Origin: Tubiluchus corallicola
Taxonomy: Eukaryota > Priapulida > Priapulimorpha > Priapulimorphida > Tubiluchidae
Reading direction: 5' to 3'
Assembly: GCA_030141605.1 (NCBI GenBank)
Contig: JAQGDQ010000009.1
Coordinates: forward strand, 403,001 to 467,000
Length of the DNA: 64,000 nt
Of the stretch, positions 13,601 to 25,600 are shown one piece after another. The notes beneath the pieces are model-generated. The model saw only the letters and a list, made by a program, of their open reading frames with translations. It made no database searches and was not told where the DNA came from. Position numbers and translations under genes: made by a program. The number at the start of each line of letters is the position of its first letter. The stretch's first letter is position 1.

Positions 13601-16600
13601 AAACGATACTGAACTTAGACAATTTATGTAACAACAGAAAAAAGCAACATTAATTATTAAATGCTTTAGTGCATTTCAGTGTGTGTTTAAATGGCTGGTA
13701 GTTATAAAACATTATATTTATAACAAACAGTTTATTTGTCATAATTATTCATAAATAAGAAAGCTGCGACAGATAAACATATTACTGCGATAAAAATATT
13801 TACTTATGCGAGATAGCTGCGAGAGATAAACACACCGCGATAAAACTGTTTATTTATACGAGCCGTACATAACAAGGAAAGTGACAATAAAAATACGGTA
13901 CAGTCTATCTGGCATCCGTGTATAAAAGGGTATCTATACTTTGTCAGTATGATCCAAAATGAAGATAGCCTCTATTGCCAGGCGAAAGGGAATGATTCAG
14001 CATCTGGCAAGCTATAATTTTAAATAATTCTTTTTATTTACTTCTTTTGTGTAATTACTGTAAACAGGTTTTATAAAGGTAAGAGATAAGAAACAGTAGG
14101 TGACAAATTAAATAGAATAACAACATTCCTATAATAATATCGATATAACGTAAAAAAAACAAATTTTTCGTACTGATACAGTAATCGATAATTTTTGATA
14201 TATACCGTTATCATTAACATCCGTATTTCAAGGGTTTGATTTGAAGGCATAATGACATTGGGAGTTTGAGAAGAATGGACAAACGTGTACACAAAATTTC
14301 CCATAATACGTATTTGCACCGAAATTTTAGCCGGAAATAATATTAATTAAAACTGTCTTACAGAGCTGAGTTCAGGGCAACAAACTGGAAAGAATCAACA
14401 TAAATAAAAATATAAACAACCATAGTGTTCATCACGGCCATGTAAGCAGAACTAAAATCAGTAATATATACATTGACTAAACTTAGTCACCAATTAAAGA
14501 CATACATTTTTTCATATTCTTCAATGGACACTTTCTTTGCCTCATCAGACTGAACTGCTACGTCACCATTTTGTTGCTGATTTTCCGATTCTTGTCCTTC
14601 AGCTTCCGATCTTTTAACTTCGCACAGCAGCTTTTCATTCGCATCTTTTAACTCCTGAAAAACACATAGTGCAAAATTTAAATAAAGTAACAAAATCGTG
14701 GTATGAAGAATAGCATATATGGTAGCTGAAACCTGCGTAAAGAGTGCACTAAAATGTGTGAGAAAAATTCTCGTCCAAGAGAAACCGGGATTTTCTTAGC
14801 AAAAATTTAAAAAAACTTAACGACCTCTGCACAAATGAGTGATGTTCACAATTTCAACCTAACTGAAAACTATCCTCAAAATAATTAGTAATACAATAGG
14901 TTTTCGTAGTCATATAACTAACAATTTAATACCAATATATTACAAGTGCTAACCACTGAATTTGGGGCAGTAGCTTTTACGCAACATTCTTCATATACAC
15001 AAAAATCTAATAAAATTCATTAAGTGAGAGTATAATACAACAAACAAACAAGACAATTTTGTAATATTTGTATTGTAACTAAACAACCTTGCCTACCATT
15101 ATTTGCTTCTCTTGTTTTGACTTTTCTTCGGTTAACAAATCAATTTTTGCTTGTAATTCTTGCATGCTGGTTTTCAACCCTTGATCTTGATTAGTAAATT
15201 CTTGCAGTTCAGCAGATTTCTGCTTCAGCTGCTCATCCATTTCTCCCTTAGCTGTTTCCAAAGTCTGAAATGTCAAACATTTCGATCTTCAATAAGCATA
15301 TGTATCAGCAAAGCTTACAACTTTAGAAGCACAAAACATAGTGAAAGAAAAATAAAAAGTATTATATTATAACAGACTTGACAGAAAACAATGTTTAACA
15401 GTTTAACAGGTTTATATGTTTTAACTAACTAGACCATCTCTTCCTCTGCCTCCTAAAGTCGGCACATGTAAAAAATGCTGTTTCTAAACAGTATCGTAAT
15501 CATGTGTATGCAATCAAGTCCGAAATTTCCTTCCTTTTCATTTCTTTTCCCAGATGAACATGTTTTTACTAGTGCTATATCACTCAATGAATACACAATT
15601 ATTTTACAAACCTTCGACAGTACAAACTTTCAAAATGCAAATCTAACCTACGGAAACTTAATTACTTGAAACTAAATGCACCTAAGTCTAATAACATAGT
15701 AAAAACCATCACTATATCACGCTTTGAAGATTTTAATGACAGAATTCCAGCCTATATATTAACACCAAAGTGCACACATATCTATTAGTAGGAGTTAAGT
15801 GTTGTAAACACAGTTACATTTACAATGAAAATGAGTTAAGTCAAAGCTACCTGAACTTCAGCAGCCTTGGCCGTCATTTCTTGATTACGAGCATCCAATT
15901 GCTTGCGGACTTCAGCAAGTTCCTTCTCCACAGTTTCCCTAACCGATGTCTCCTTTTGCAGCTTCCACTCAAGGTTCTTCATGTTATGAAACTTTTCGCT
16001 GTCTGAACTTTCCATGCTACAAGAAGCAATCCCAAGAAAGAATGGAATAAACTAATAGCTTGTTAAAATAACAAGAAAACCCTTTTGTTACATAAACCTA
16101 CAAATTAGCCTTGAAATTTTGTTATCACCTACATACTGCCTTATTGCGTATAGAGATTGTAATAGCAGTAACACTGTATAAAACTTGAAAATTTAAACTT
16201 CTGCGATAACCGTTAGGGGCAACCATTCTGATGGTAAATCAATTGAAGCTGGTTCAGATAACATTGCGTAAAATTTGAAAAAAATGATCAGAGCAATCGT
16301 AGCACACACTTCACTGACTAAGCAAAAGTATAAATTATTTTATACAGTCAATAAGATTAAAAATACATTTTTTGGTGAGTCAGTGGTGCACACTGGGATG
16401 GCAATACAGTGTCATTTTACCAGGTGGCGCAAATATTTTAAACTAAGAATTTGCTATTCTAATTACGTTAAGTCTTTCAAACAAGCTGCACAATGCTAAG
16501 TAATATAACTTTGTATGGAAAGTTTTTGGAATATACTTAAATTCATTTTCTGCCACGACTCCACTAAAACAATAAGTCTAGCCTAAAGCTGGCTTTTGGT

Positions 16601-19600
16601 TTTCAACACTTTACAATGTCACAGACCATAGTAAATCCTTTATATGTTCAGTTTAACAGACTTGTTAACCACCTTACAACTTGCATTGGTTTTTATTAAA
16701 CTATATGCAATCTAATCCAGAGCACAGAGACAAAGGCTTTCTCTCAATGCAGACCTTTGCTCAGAACCATATTTATTAGACCATTGTTTAAAATTATTGC
16801 AAATTTTGGAGCTTTTTGCCCAACAAATGACACACTATTATGGCACATTCAGACTAGCGAGTTTTCTGTCACGAGTTCTTTTTCTGACAGCAAACTCACA
16901 AATATGAACTGCTTTATGAGCTATTATCGGCAAATTATTGCAAACTCTCCGACAGTTGCTGTGAGTTGACTTCGGAGTATGAATGCCTTGGAGAGTTACT
17001 CTCGACACTTCTCGCAATCAACAGAGAATTGAAATTCAGTTCACACTTACTGTCGGAGAGCAATTAGCAGCGAATTTTGTGCTCTAGTCTGAAACCGTTG
17101 CGAGTTACTTGGTGAACTTATTTAGCGAGAAATCTCGCTAGTTTGAACATGCCGTCACAAGATGTCAAGTGTGCAATATTGTCCAGGTTCCTCTTTTTAA
17201 TGTTGATAATCCTCATATGTAAATTCCATTACTATTTTAATTTAAATAGTTGTATTGTTATTATCTCTTATATTAATATTCTTGGTATGTGCTTAATTTA
17301 TTTATATATATATAAGATTCGAGGCTACAGCTTCGACGACGGCACCATTTGCGGCGATCTATATATCAAACGAAAGGTCTCGATCTAGTGTCTTCTCATT
17401 GATGGTTTATTTTTCGAATCGGGCCCACCGGGAGGAACGGGGGGCGAAAAACCCCCAAAAATGGCCCTTTTTCGGCCGTTTTTTGCAAAAGTTATACGGC
17501 TGAGATGTAGAGAACGGGAACGGGCCGAGGGGGGTGCTGGGTATGGATTTAAATAATTGCTACAGTGTCTGGTAAAGAATAATTGCATGGCAAAAGGTCT
17601 AGTCAAAATAAGTAGATAGAAAGTGTCAATATCTACCTGTTCATCTTGTTCTTTAGATTAGTAAGTTCTTCTTGTCCAGCTGTAAGTGCACTGTTAACCT
17701 TGGACAGTTCTGTTTTTAATGCCACATTCTGAGACTGGAAACTTGCCATCTCATCACGAACTTCTTTCAGTTTCTTAGTCAAGTTCTCTTCGCTTTCCAC
17801 CTGGAGAACAAAAGCAGGGTTCCTTCACTGATTTTACAGCAGCCAAATGATTTTAACTAAATTGTTATAAGGAAATATAGAGCAGCAGTATAGCAGCGTA
17901 CAGAATGTAACAAGCACCAGAAGTCGACAGGCAACCATCAGTCAAAATTCAGGCTGCCAAACCCAATTTTCCGGACTCGGCTACCAGATGTGGTACCTAC
18001 TAACTTTGAAACTTTGACTGTTTTGTAACTACTGGCTGATGTCTAAGCTAGAGAAAGCATGCACAGCATTTTTCTTTTACTGCCTACTGGTGGCATCATC
18101 AAATAATTGAATCAGCAGGCAACATTTACTGCAAAAAGCCTAATGTTAGGGCACTATGCATTACTAATAAAGACAGGTTAACTTGTAAGAGATATGGTCA
18201 TTCATTGGTGTATTGTAAAAAAGCAATTTTACTATAATCCAAAAACCGTAGACCAGGGGTGTGCAAATTATCTGACTAGCCGGGCCGCATTAAACATTCC
18301 CGCAATTCCTGTGGGCCACATGCAGTTTGGTCAAGGAGCCAAGTACAGTAGTACCTAATAACGATTTCTTTTGCATCCGATTTGCGCACACCATTACTAC
18401 TGCACTACTACACTAAAAAAACTATATTAGAAGTTATTAAAATTTCTATTAAAACCCATATATTTCTACTTTCACGACAGATAGTGGTAATTTCATTACA
18501 ATGCATATTAGTAATGTGTATCACACAGTCTGTGTAATACACAGTGCATATTAACCTGTCTTGCCTCGCTGTTCTTCTTCAATCTTCCTCTTTTTGTTAT
18601 CCACGTTTCTGATCTATAAGAACACTACATCTGATGAAACGATGAAATAGCCACTGACTGAGGCGTGTACTACTGAGCCGAAGCTGAAACTCAAATCTGG
18701 GAATCCCGCTATATCAGGGGTGACCACACTTTTTCAGCTTGCTGGCTACTTACAAATTGGTCTGCCCAGTCGTCCTTTTGGTCATAGTAGATAGATCATT
18801 TTGACTTGGTTATTTTATAATTTTATTTATAATTTATTTTGCAAAATACCCAAGTCAAAATGTTCTACCTGCTATGACCAAGAAGACGACTGGACAGATC
18901 AACAGGCCCGATAACAGAAGCATACAGATTGGCTAATTGGTCTTCCTACCAGCCAATCAGATTGCTTCTCGCATTTCTTGCTCATTTGAGCATTTGAATG
19001 GCGGCTTCCGTGATAGTTTACTGTGTTCTGTGATTACATTGCTGTTTGTGTTCCAAGTGAGCAACGTTGAATTTCGTCATGTCCGACAGTGACATTAAGT
19101 GACAACCGTCTTGTAAGGGTTAATGCCATCCGATCTAGAAGAAAAAGCTACACGCACTGTCTTTGCGATATTGACGCGGACTTCAGCTGGATCGCGTGGG
19201 CCGCACTTTCATTACGTTGACAAACCTCTTCGAGGGCCGCACAAGATCTCTCGGCGGGCCGCAGTTTGCACACCCCTGCCCTAAACTCTGAAATTTAAAT
19301 GTCGGGAAACTCCACCTAAATCCTTAATTATTCAGACATGTTCGGGCTTTGCACTGAATGCCGTTAGACTTAGCTGCTTGCATCTCCATCTCCATACGGA
19401 ATTCCATTCCAACAAAATTAATAATGTGTATTAATTGCAGATACTATGGTAATAATAAAGGACTTAAATAAGAGCATAACAAATATTAGTGAGATAAGTC
19501 ACGCTTTGCAATAACAATAATAAAGTCATTTGCCTTGCTTCTCTCAAGTTGCTCGTTTTGTTGCTGGTAATATTCAGACTGCTGATCTAGTTCTTGCTGG

Positions 19601-22600
19601 CGCTGCTGGTGGGCACTAGTCAACTCAGCTTTCATTTTCTGTATCTCTGTCTGCAAATGTTGAGCCTGGCTTGAACGATTCCTGCACAAACACGAAAACA
19701 ATTATATGCTAACATGTTTGTCAAAGATTCAATATCGTGAAACACAAACAAATGTAACGGTAAAGACTAGTATAAAAAGATCTACAGTGATTCATTAAAA
19801 ATGACTCAAATGTTGTTTTTAATATAAAAAAGGTCTTAATCTTAAGAGTTACTTACTCGGCAGCAGTTAGAGCTTGCTTCAATTTCCCGTTCTCTTCTCC
19901 CAACTGCTGGACAAGAGGCTGCAAGTTCTCATTGGCTTTTAATTGGTTAATTTTCTCCTGAAGTTCGACCTCCTGTTGGCGATGATGTTCGTGTGACTGC
20001 TGCATGCGAGCATGAAGAGCTTGAACCTCAGCAGTCTGATGCGTGATCTTTTCCCGATACTGATTCTCTATTTGCTGATAACGGACCCTGTCATTTGTCA
20101 TCTCTTGTCTGAAATAAATTAGCAGAGAACTAAACTTACAAACTCAGTTTATAGAAAGCAGAGAGAAATTTAGTTTATAGAAAGACAAAACTGGAACTAA
20201 TTCCACTTTAGGAACTCAAATAGAACTAAGTTATATTTACCAAGTTCCAATTGGACTTGATTTATTGATAATTTCATGCATATAAATTCTACTATTTTAT
20301 GACCAAGTTTTAATATTTCCAAGCAATAAAGCAACTAACACAAATTAAGACTATAAAGTAAACTATAACAGTTGACAATTCTATATTTGTGAATTAACAA
20401 ATAATTACTCTTCTAGCCTCAGAAAATAAAAAAATATCAACCAAAAAATTTAATGTTTAACAAAAAATTAATAGAATAATTAAGCAAAGAATTTCTACAA
20501 GGCAATACACCAATCCCTTACCTGAGTTCTTTGTACTTGTTAGTGATTCCTTGCAGCTGTTCTTGTCCTAAAATATTAACGTTCATAAATAGTAACTAAC
20601 ATATTAAAATAACATGTAAAAGCAAAAAGACCATTGGACTAGATTGCGCCAAATTTTTTAAAAAGGAGGCTGAACCTTCACCTACCATGCACATTTTATT
20701 AGTGGTGGGTGCAAATAAGATGCCGTTTATTTATGCAAAGTGTATAGTTTATGCATCAATAATTAAGGCGTTTTTGTGTGTATTATTCAAGAAAAAATAT
20801 AACACTACATGCATTTTTAGTAAATAATGAATCTAAAGTTAAGATAAACAGAATTCCTGTTGAAATATGATTAACAGGTTCTAAAAACCAAACAAAGGTA
20901 TAGCGTAACCAAACTAAACATTAACGAGCAAATACACACATGAAAATCCTAGAATTTCCTTTGCCTTTACTAAATATTCCCTCACAAGTTATTGTAGACA
21001 AGCATTATTCATTGCAAGAACTCAGAGAACTTGAGAGAGAACTTGCAAAAGAACCTCCGAGAGAAAACTCTCTAATCTGAATGTGTGGTTAGAAACTTGA
21101 AGTTCAACTATCATTGAAAAAGTCCAAAATTTTTTTTGCAAAAAATGTTAATGAAGTTAGCATGGAAATTCCAAGACAGACTACAACTGTTTCTATGTTA
21201 ATTTTCTTCTGCAGATGCTTTCATAATGGCTAAAAATGAAAAAATAAACGTTTGTCTGAAGAAAATGAGCTAACCTTCTCTCAATGCCAACTCTTTCTCT
21301 TCTAATTGACGCTTTAACACTGCCAGCGGATCTATCTTTTGTCCTTTCTAAAAATAAAGGTGATAATTATTAACGACAGTGACAACTGACAATGTTAATA
21401 TTAAAATAGATATCAATGAAAATGCAATTTAGACTGCAAATGCACTTGTTTTAATTTCAGCAATCAGCATAGATTTTTTTTATACAAAAATGTCTGACAT
21501 AACCTGATGAGAGATAGAACTTCAATGATGAAAGCCTACAGCTGTGAGTAAGAGAGTATTTCAGGTGCTCAATTTTGGTTTACTATCATGGAATCAATGA
21601 TGGAATTGAAAACTGCCACACTGTTGTTGCAAATGCTTGCATATAAACACCAAAAATTTTAAGTCATTTCCTTAGATTTTTCTAAAGATATAGAAGTTTT
21701 AAAACAAGTAAAAAAAAAGCTGAAGAAACTTTGCGTGTTAGGGCTGTTAAAATTAACAGTAAGAGCTCTACGTGAGCAGCATTTCCATTGCAAACTCGAA
21801 AAGGCATTTCTTCCAATAGGCAATAGATGACATAGTTTCTTAATTCTTTACGGAGTATTTGGTTCAAGCACTCAACAAACTCAACAATTTTTGCCCGCAA
21901 TTCCTCTGGATCAAATGACTCTGTTTGGCCATCGAACACTTTCTCTTTAAGGCAATTCCAGATACGGTAGTACAGACAACTAATTCTCATCTTTTATTGA
22001 TAACAAATTTTTGTCGATATCTTTTGTGATCAAGATACTGATGTGAAGTAGTTGATATGTTATTGTTTTGCTGGCATGTATTGAGTGCTTTATACATCAA
22101 TGTGGCTGTTTTTTTCAGTTGATGATTAGCTAATATTGTTTCAGCATTTTAATTTTTAATAGGCAAAAGGTTATCGGTCATAACTTAAAAACTGGTAAAA
22201 CTATAAACTTGTAACTTTTGCAGCTAAAAGCTAATGTGTAATGTAATATCACGTTCTGAAAATTTCAAATTTGTAGGGCACTCGTTTCTTATATTATTTC
22301 AGTTGACTTAGGCACATTTTTTTCTGTGCTATCCGATATAATACATAACATAACAGGTTAATTCTAACCTCTCTATTTCATGAGATTCAAATTTCTGACT
22401 TCCAAAGCGAGAAATTGCGTGACTTAATGCTACAGTCACTATCACACATAACAAAGAATATGGGCGTAACAAAAGAGAACAAACACATCCATTGTTAACA
22501 ATCTTTCTAACGTCATTTATTAGGCCATAACCAAGCAGTCATCATCTGAACAACAGTTCCGGTACATGCAGCTGTTTAAAGTACAGAATGATAACATGTT

Positions 22601-25600
22601 ATGACAACTTGACAAGATCTAGGGGACTCTTAAGAATTAGATGACACCCACTACCTTTGTCCATTGATCTCCTGTCTGCTGTTTGTTTAGCAGTACATCA
22701 ATCAGTAGCTGAATATCCGTGTGCGTCAGCGTAGCCGACTTGACCGCTTCAAATAGCCAGGCACTGTCAACTGCGTTGTCTATAGGAATTGAAAAATATA
22801 AACAACTGATTATTTACAGTTGTTCTTGTTGCCATTAAATGGTAATTTGTGGTGTGTTTAATTAATGTTCGATCATCATAATTTTCATAAATCAAAATTA
22901 ACACACTTTATACAATAAACGACAATTTAAAGGTTAATTGGTTGAATAAGGGGAAGGTGCTGAAATAAAGGAGACTAAATAGAATTTGTACAAGAGACAG
23001 CGCAATAATAACTTAGTTGATCGTCCACTGAGCCCACATGGAACAACAAGTGAGAACTATCATCTTTATAGCACACCATCAAGAATTATAATAACATACA
23101 TCATGAAATTACACAATATTACTCATTACATAACTTTATCAAATAAGTTCTTAAACAACAATGCATTAAGTTAATCCATTAAAGTGAGTTATGCATGTAT
23201 ATATAATCTTTGCAGAAATTCTCATCAAGTGACTGTCAGTTTTTTTTTGCTTCACGTGAAATTAATCATATTCAGAACTGTCACGCCACGTGATACCTAG
23301 CAAGTCTATCTAGTACAACTATTGACGACGGGAGTTTAGGTGTTAATTTAAATGGGGAGGGGGAGTTAGAGTGGCTCACCCTTCATTTTACTTGAGATGA
23401 CAACGAGAATTTGACACGAAATAAATGTGAATTGAACAAAGTAATAATTATAGTTACTGTACAAGAGGCCTAATTATTTAGATGAAAAAACGGGAAGAAC
23501 AGAGCATTTAATAATTAAAAAATTGCCTTCAAGTACCCATCAGACGAAATAAAAACGTCCGAACAGTTTTAAATTTTTAGAACTGTTTGCTACAGTAGTT
23601 GCAATGTCAATGAACCTTGCTAGGATTATACAGAGAGAAAACACATGGAATTTCTACCTAATGGCAATACAGCACAATCATGGGATTGGCAGGCTATTAT
23701 AAAGAGGTAATTACTGCTGACACAGTTACTTGACACATGCTGCAAAACTGCAAAATGTAGCAGTCTTTGCCTACTGTAGTTAAACAGTGTGCAAACAAAT
23801 CTAGGGCAAAATAAACAGTTTCATATCTATTATATCTTGTGATAAATAAAAATGCAATTTTCTTTTTCATAAATGGTTACTAGTTTACTAGTTTTATTTG
23901 TTGCATGTTTACAACAATTATACTATAAAATTGTAATTTGCAAAAAAGCAAAAAAAATGAAAGTTAGTTATTGAAAGTTGTTAAAATTTGTTCAAATTCC
24001 CTGCCCTAGTACTTTTGTAAAGAGAAAAAATGCACTGTTTGCAATTCACACACAGATGACAAAGTTCTCTTCACTGTGCAGGCCTAACCCTAAGAGGCCT
24101 AGACAGTAGCTCAGTATTTGTTTACTCACTCATGAATAACAACTATCTTGGGAGTTTCAGAGCAAGAAAGTGCAAGTTATGGTATGCACTGGTGCCACTG
24201 CACTAGGTCAGACATTCATCTAGGACATAGAGAGCAGCCTGCATTTACGTAATCAACAGGAGATTGCTGATTTTCATAAATAGATTTTGAGCTTTCATAA
24301 ATCAATTCAATGTTTTAGTTTACGTTTGTTTATATAATATAGAGTAATATCATATATAAGAATTCAATATGAAATTAATAGCATGAATATCGTCGACCTT
24401 CACTGTCAGATATACTCATATACTCAACTTTTGAACATTTAAAAAAGACCACTATTAGACAGTAGACCAATTCAATTCACATTAATTTTATTTACTCTTC
24501 ATTAGAATGCTAACATTATACTCTCATCTCTTTAAGCGTACAACCTAATTCTAATGTTTTGGAAGCATACCAATCATCGTTATAGTTATACTGTATGATC
24601 AGGTCAACAACAACATGAAATTGTGATATATTTTTGGTCATATTTTTCCAAAATATACTAGCGTGGCAACTGCCTTAGTATGTCGTTATGTAACTATGCA
24701 AGGACAATCTATATGTGAATTCTATCTCTACTTTGATCAGTTTTTTGAGACACAATGTCAAAAATCAAATTCTCTGTTAATAACTCCATCTTTCAATTTT
24801 GACACACACACACATGCATCCATACTGAAAGACATACGAGCAAGAATGGATGACGATTTATGGCATGGCAATATGCAATCATTTTGTGTGGGAGTATAGA
24901 TATGGAAAGTAGATGGCACGTGCCACCTGTGGGTTATGCAAGTGGGAGTAAGGTATTATACAAATAATTTCAAGCAAACAGTTTATGCAGCTAATAGCAA
25001 GCGTGTCTAGCAAAACCAGACACAGCAGCAGTAAGCAATTCAGAGTAGTAATACTAGATCATTGTAATTTAATTGTGATCACATTATGAGCATTTAATGC
25101 CTTAATATGCTTATTCCAAAAACAAAGAGCCAAAACACTCCAAAAATCTCTTTATTTCTTTGTCATAGTTAAAATTGAAAACTGTTCAACCAAACAGTAA
25201 GTGGTATATGGTGTATATGATACTAACCTTCTTTTGGCTTTTTCTGTTTTTTGGTTGGAGTTGACACTGGAGCTCTTTCTTCAGGTGTTGGAGAATCCCT
25301 CAGCATAATAACTTCTTCCACTGGAACAGACTTCACTTGTTTGATCTCCTCGACCTTCACATCAAACGGTTTGCTTTCAGCAGTTTTTGCCTTTACTTTT
25401 GGTTTGAGAACTTCGTCAGACTCTTCTTTCTCTTTCCGTGGAGGTGGTGTACGAGAGCGGGATCGATGTTTCAGCTCAACTTCATCCAAAGGAGGAGTGG
25501 GCATGTCTCCAATGGAATTGCTGCGAACGCGAACATCATCGCCATTTTCTTCAAGGACGACTGGTTTTTGCTCCTTATTTTGCAGAATTGATTTCGGCTG

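Noticed and set aside
14071-14319. 82-codon minus-strand frame
   Set aside because: It lies in an intron, has no family signature, and is rich in codons expected from AT-rich non-coding DNA.
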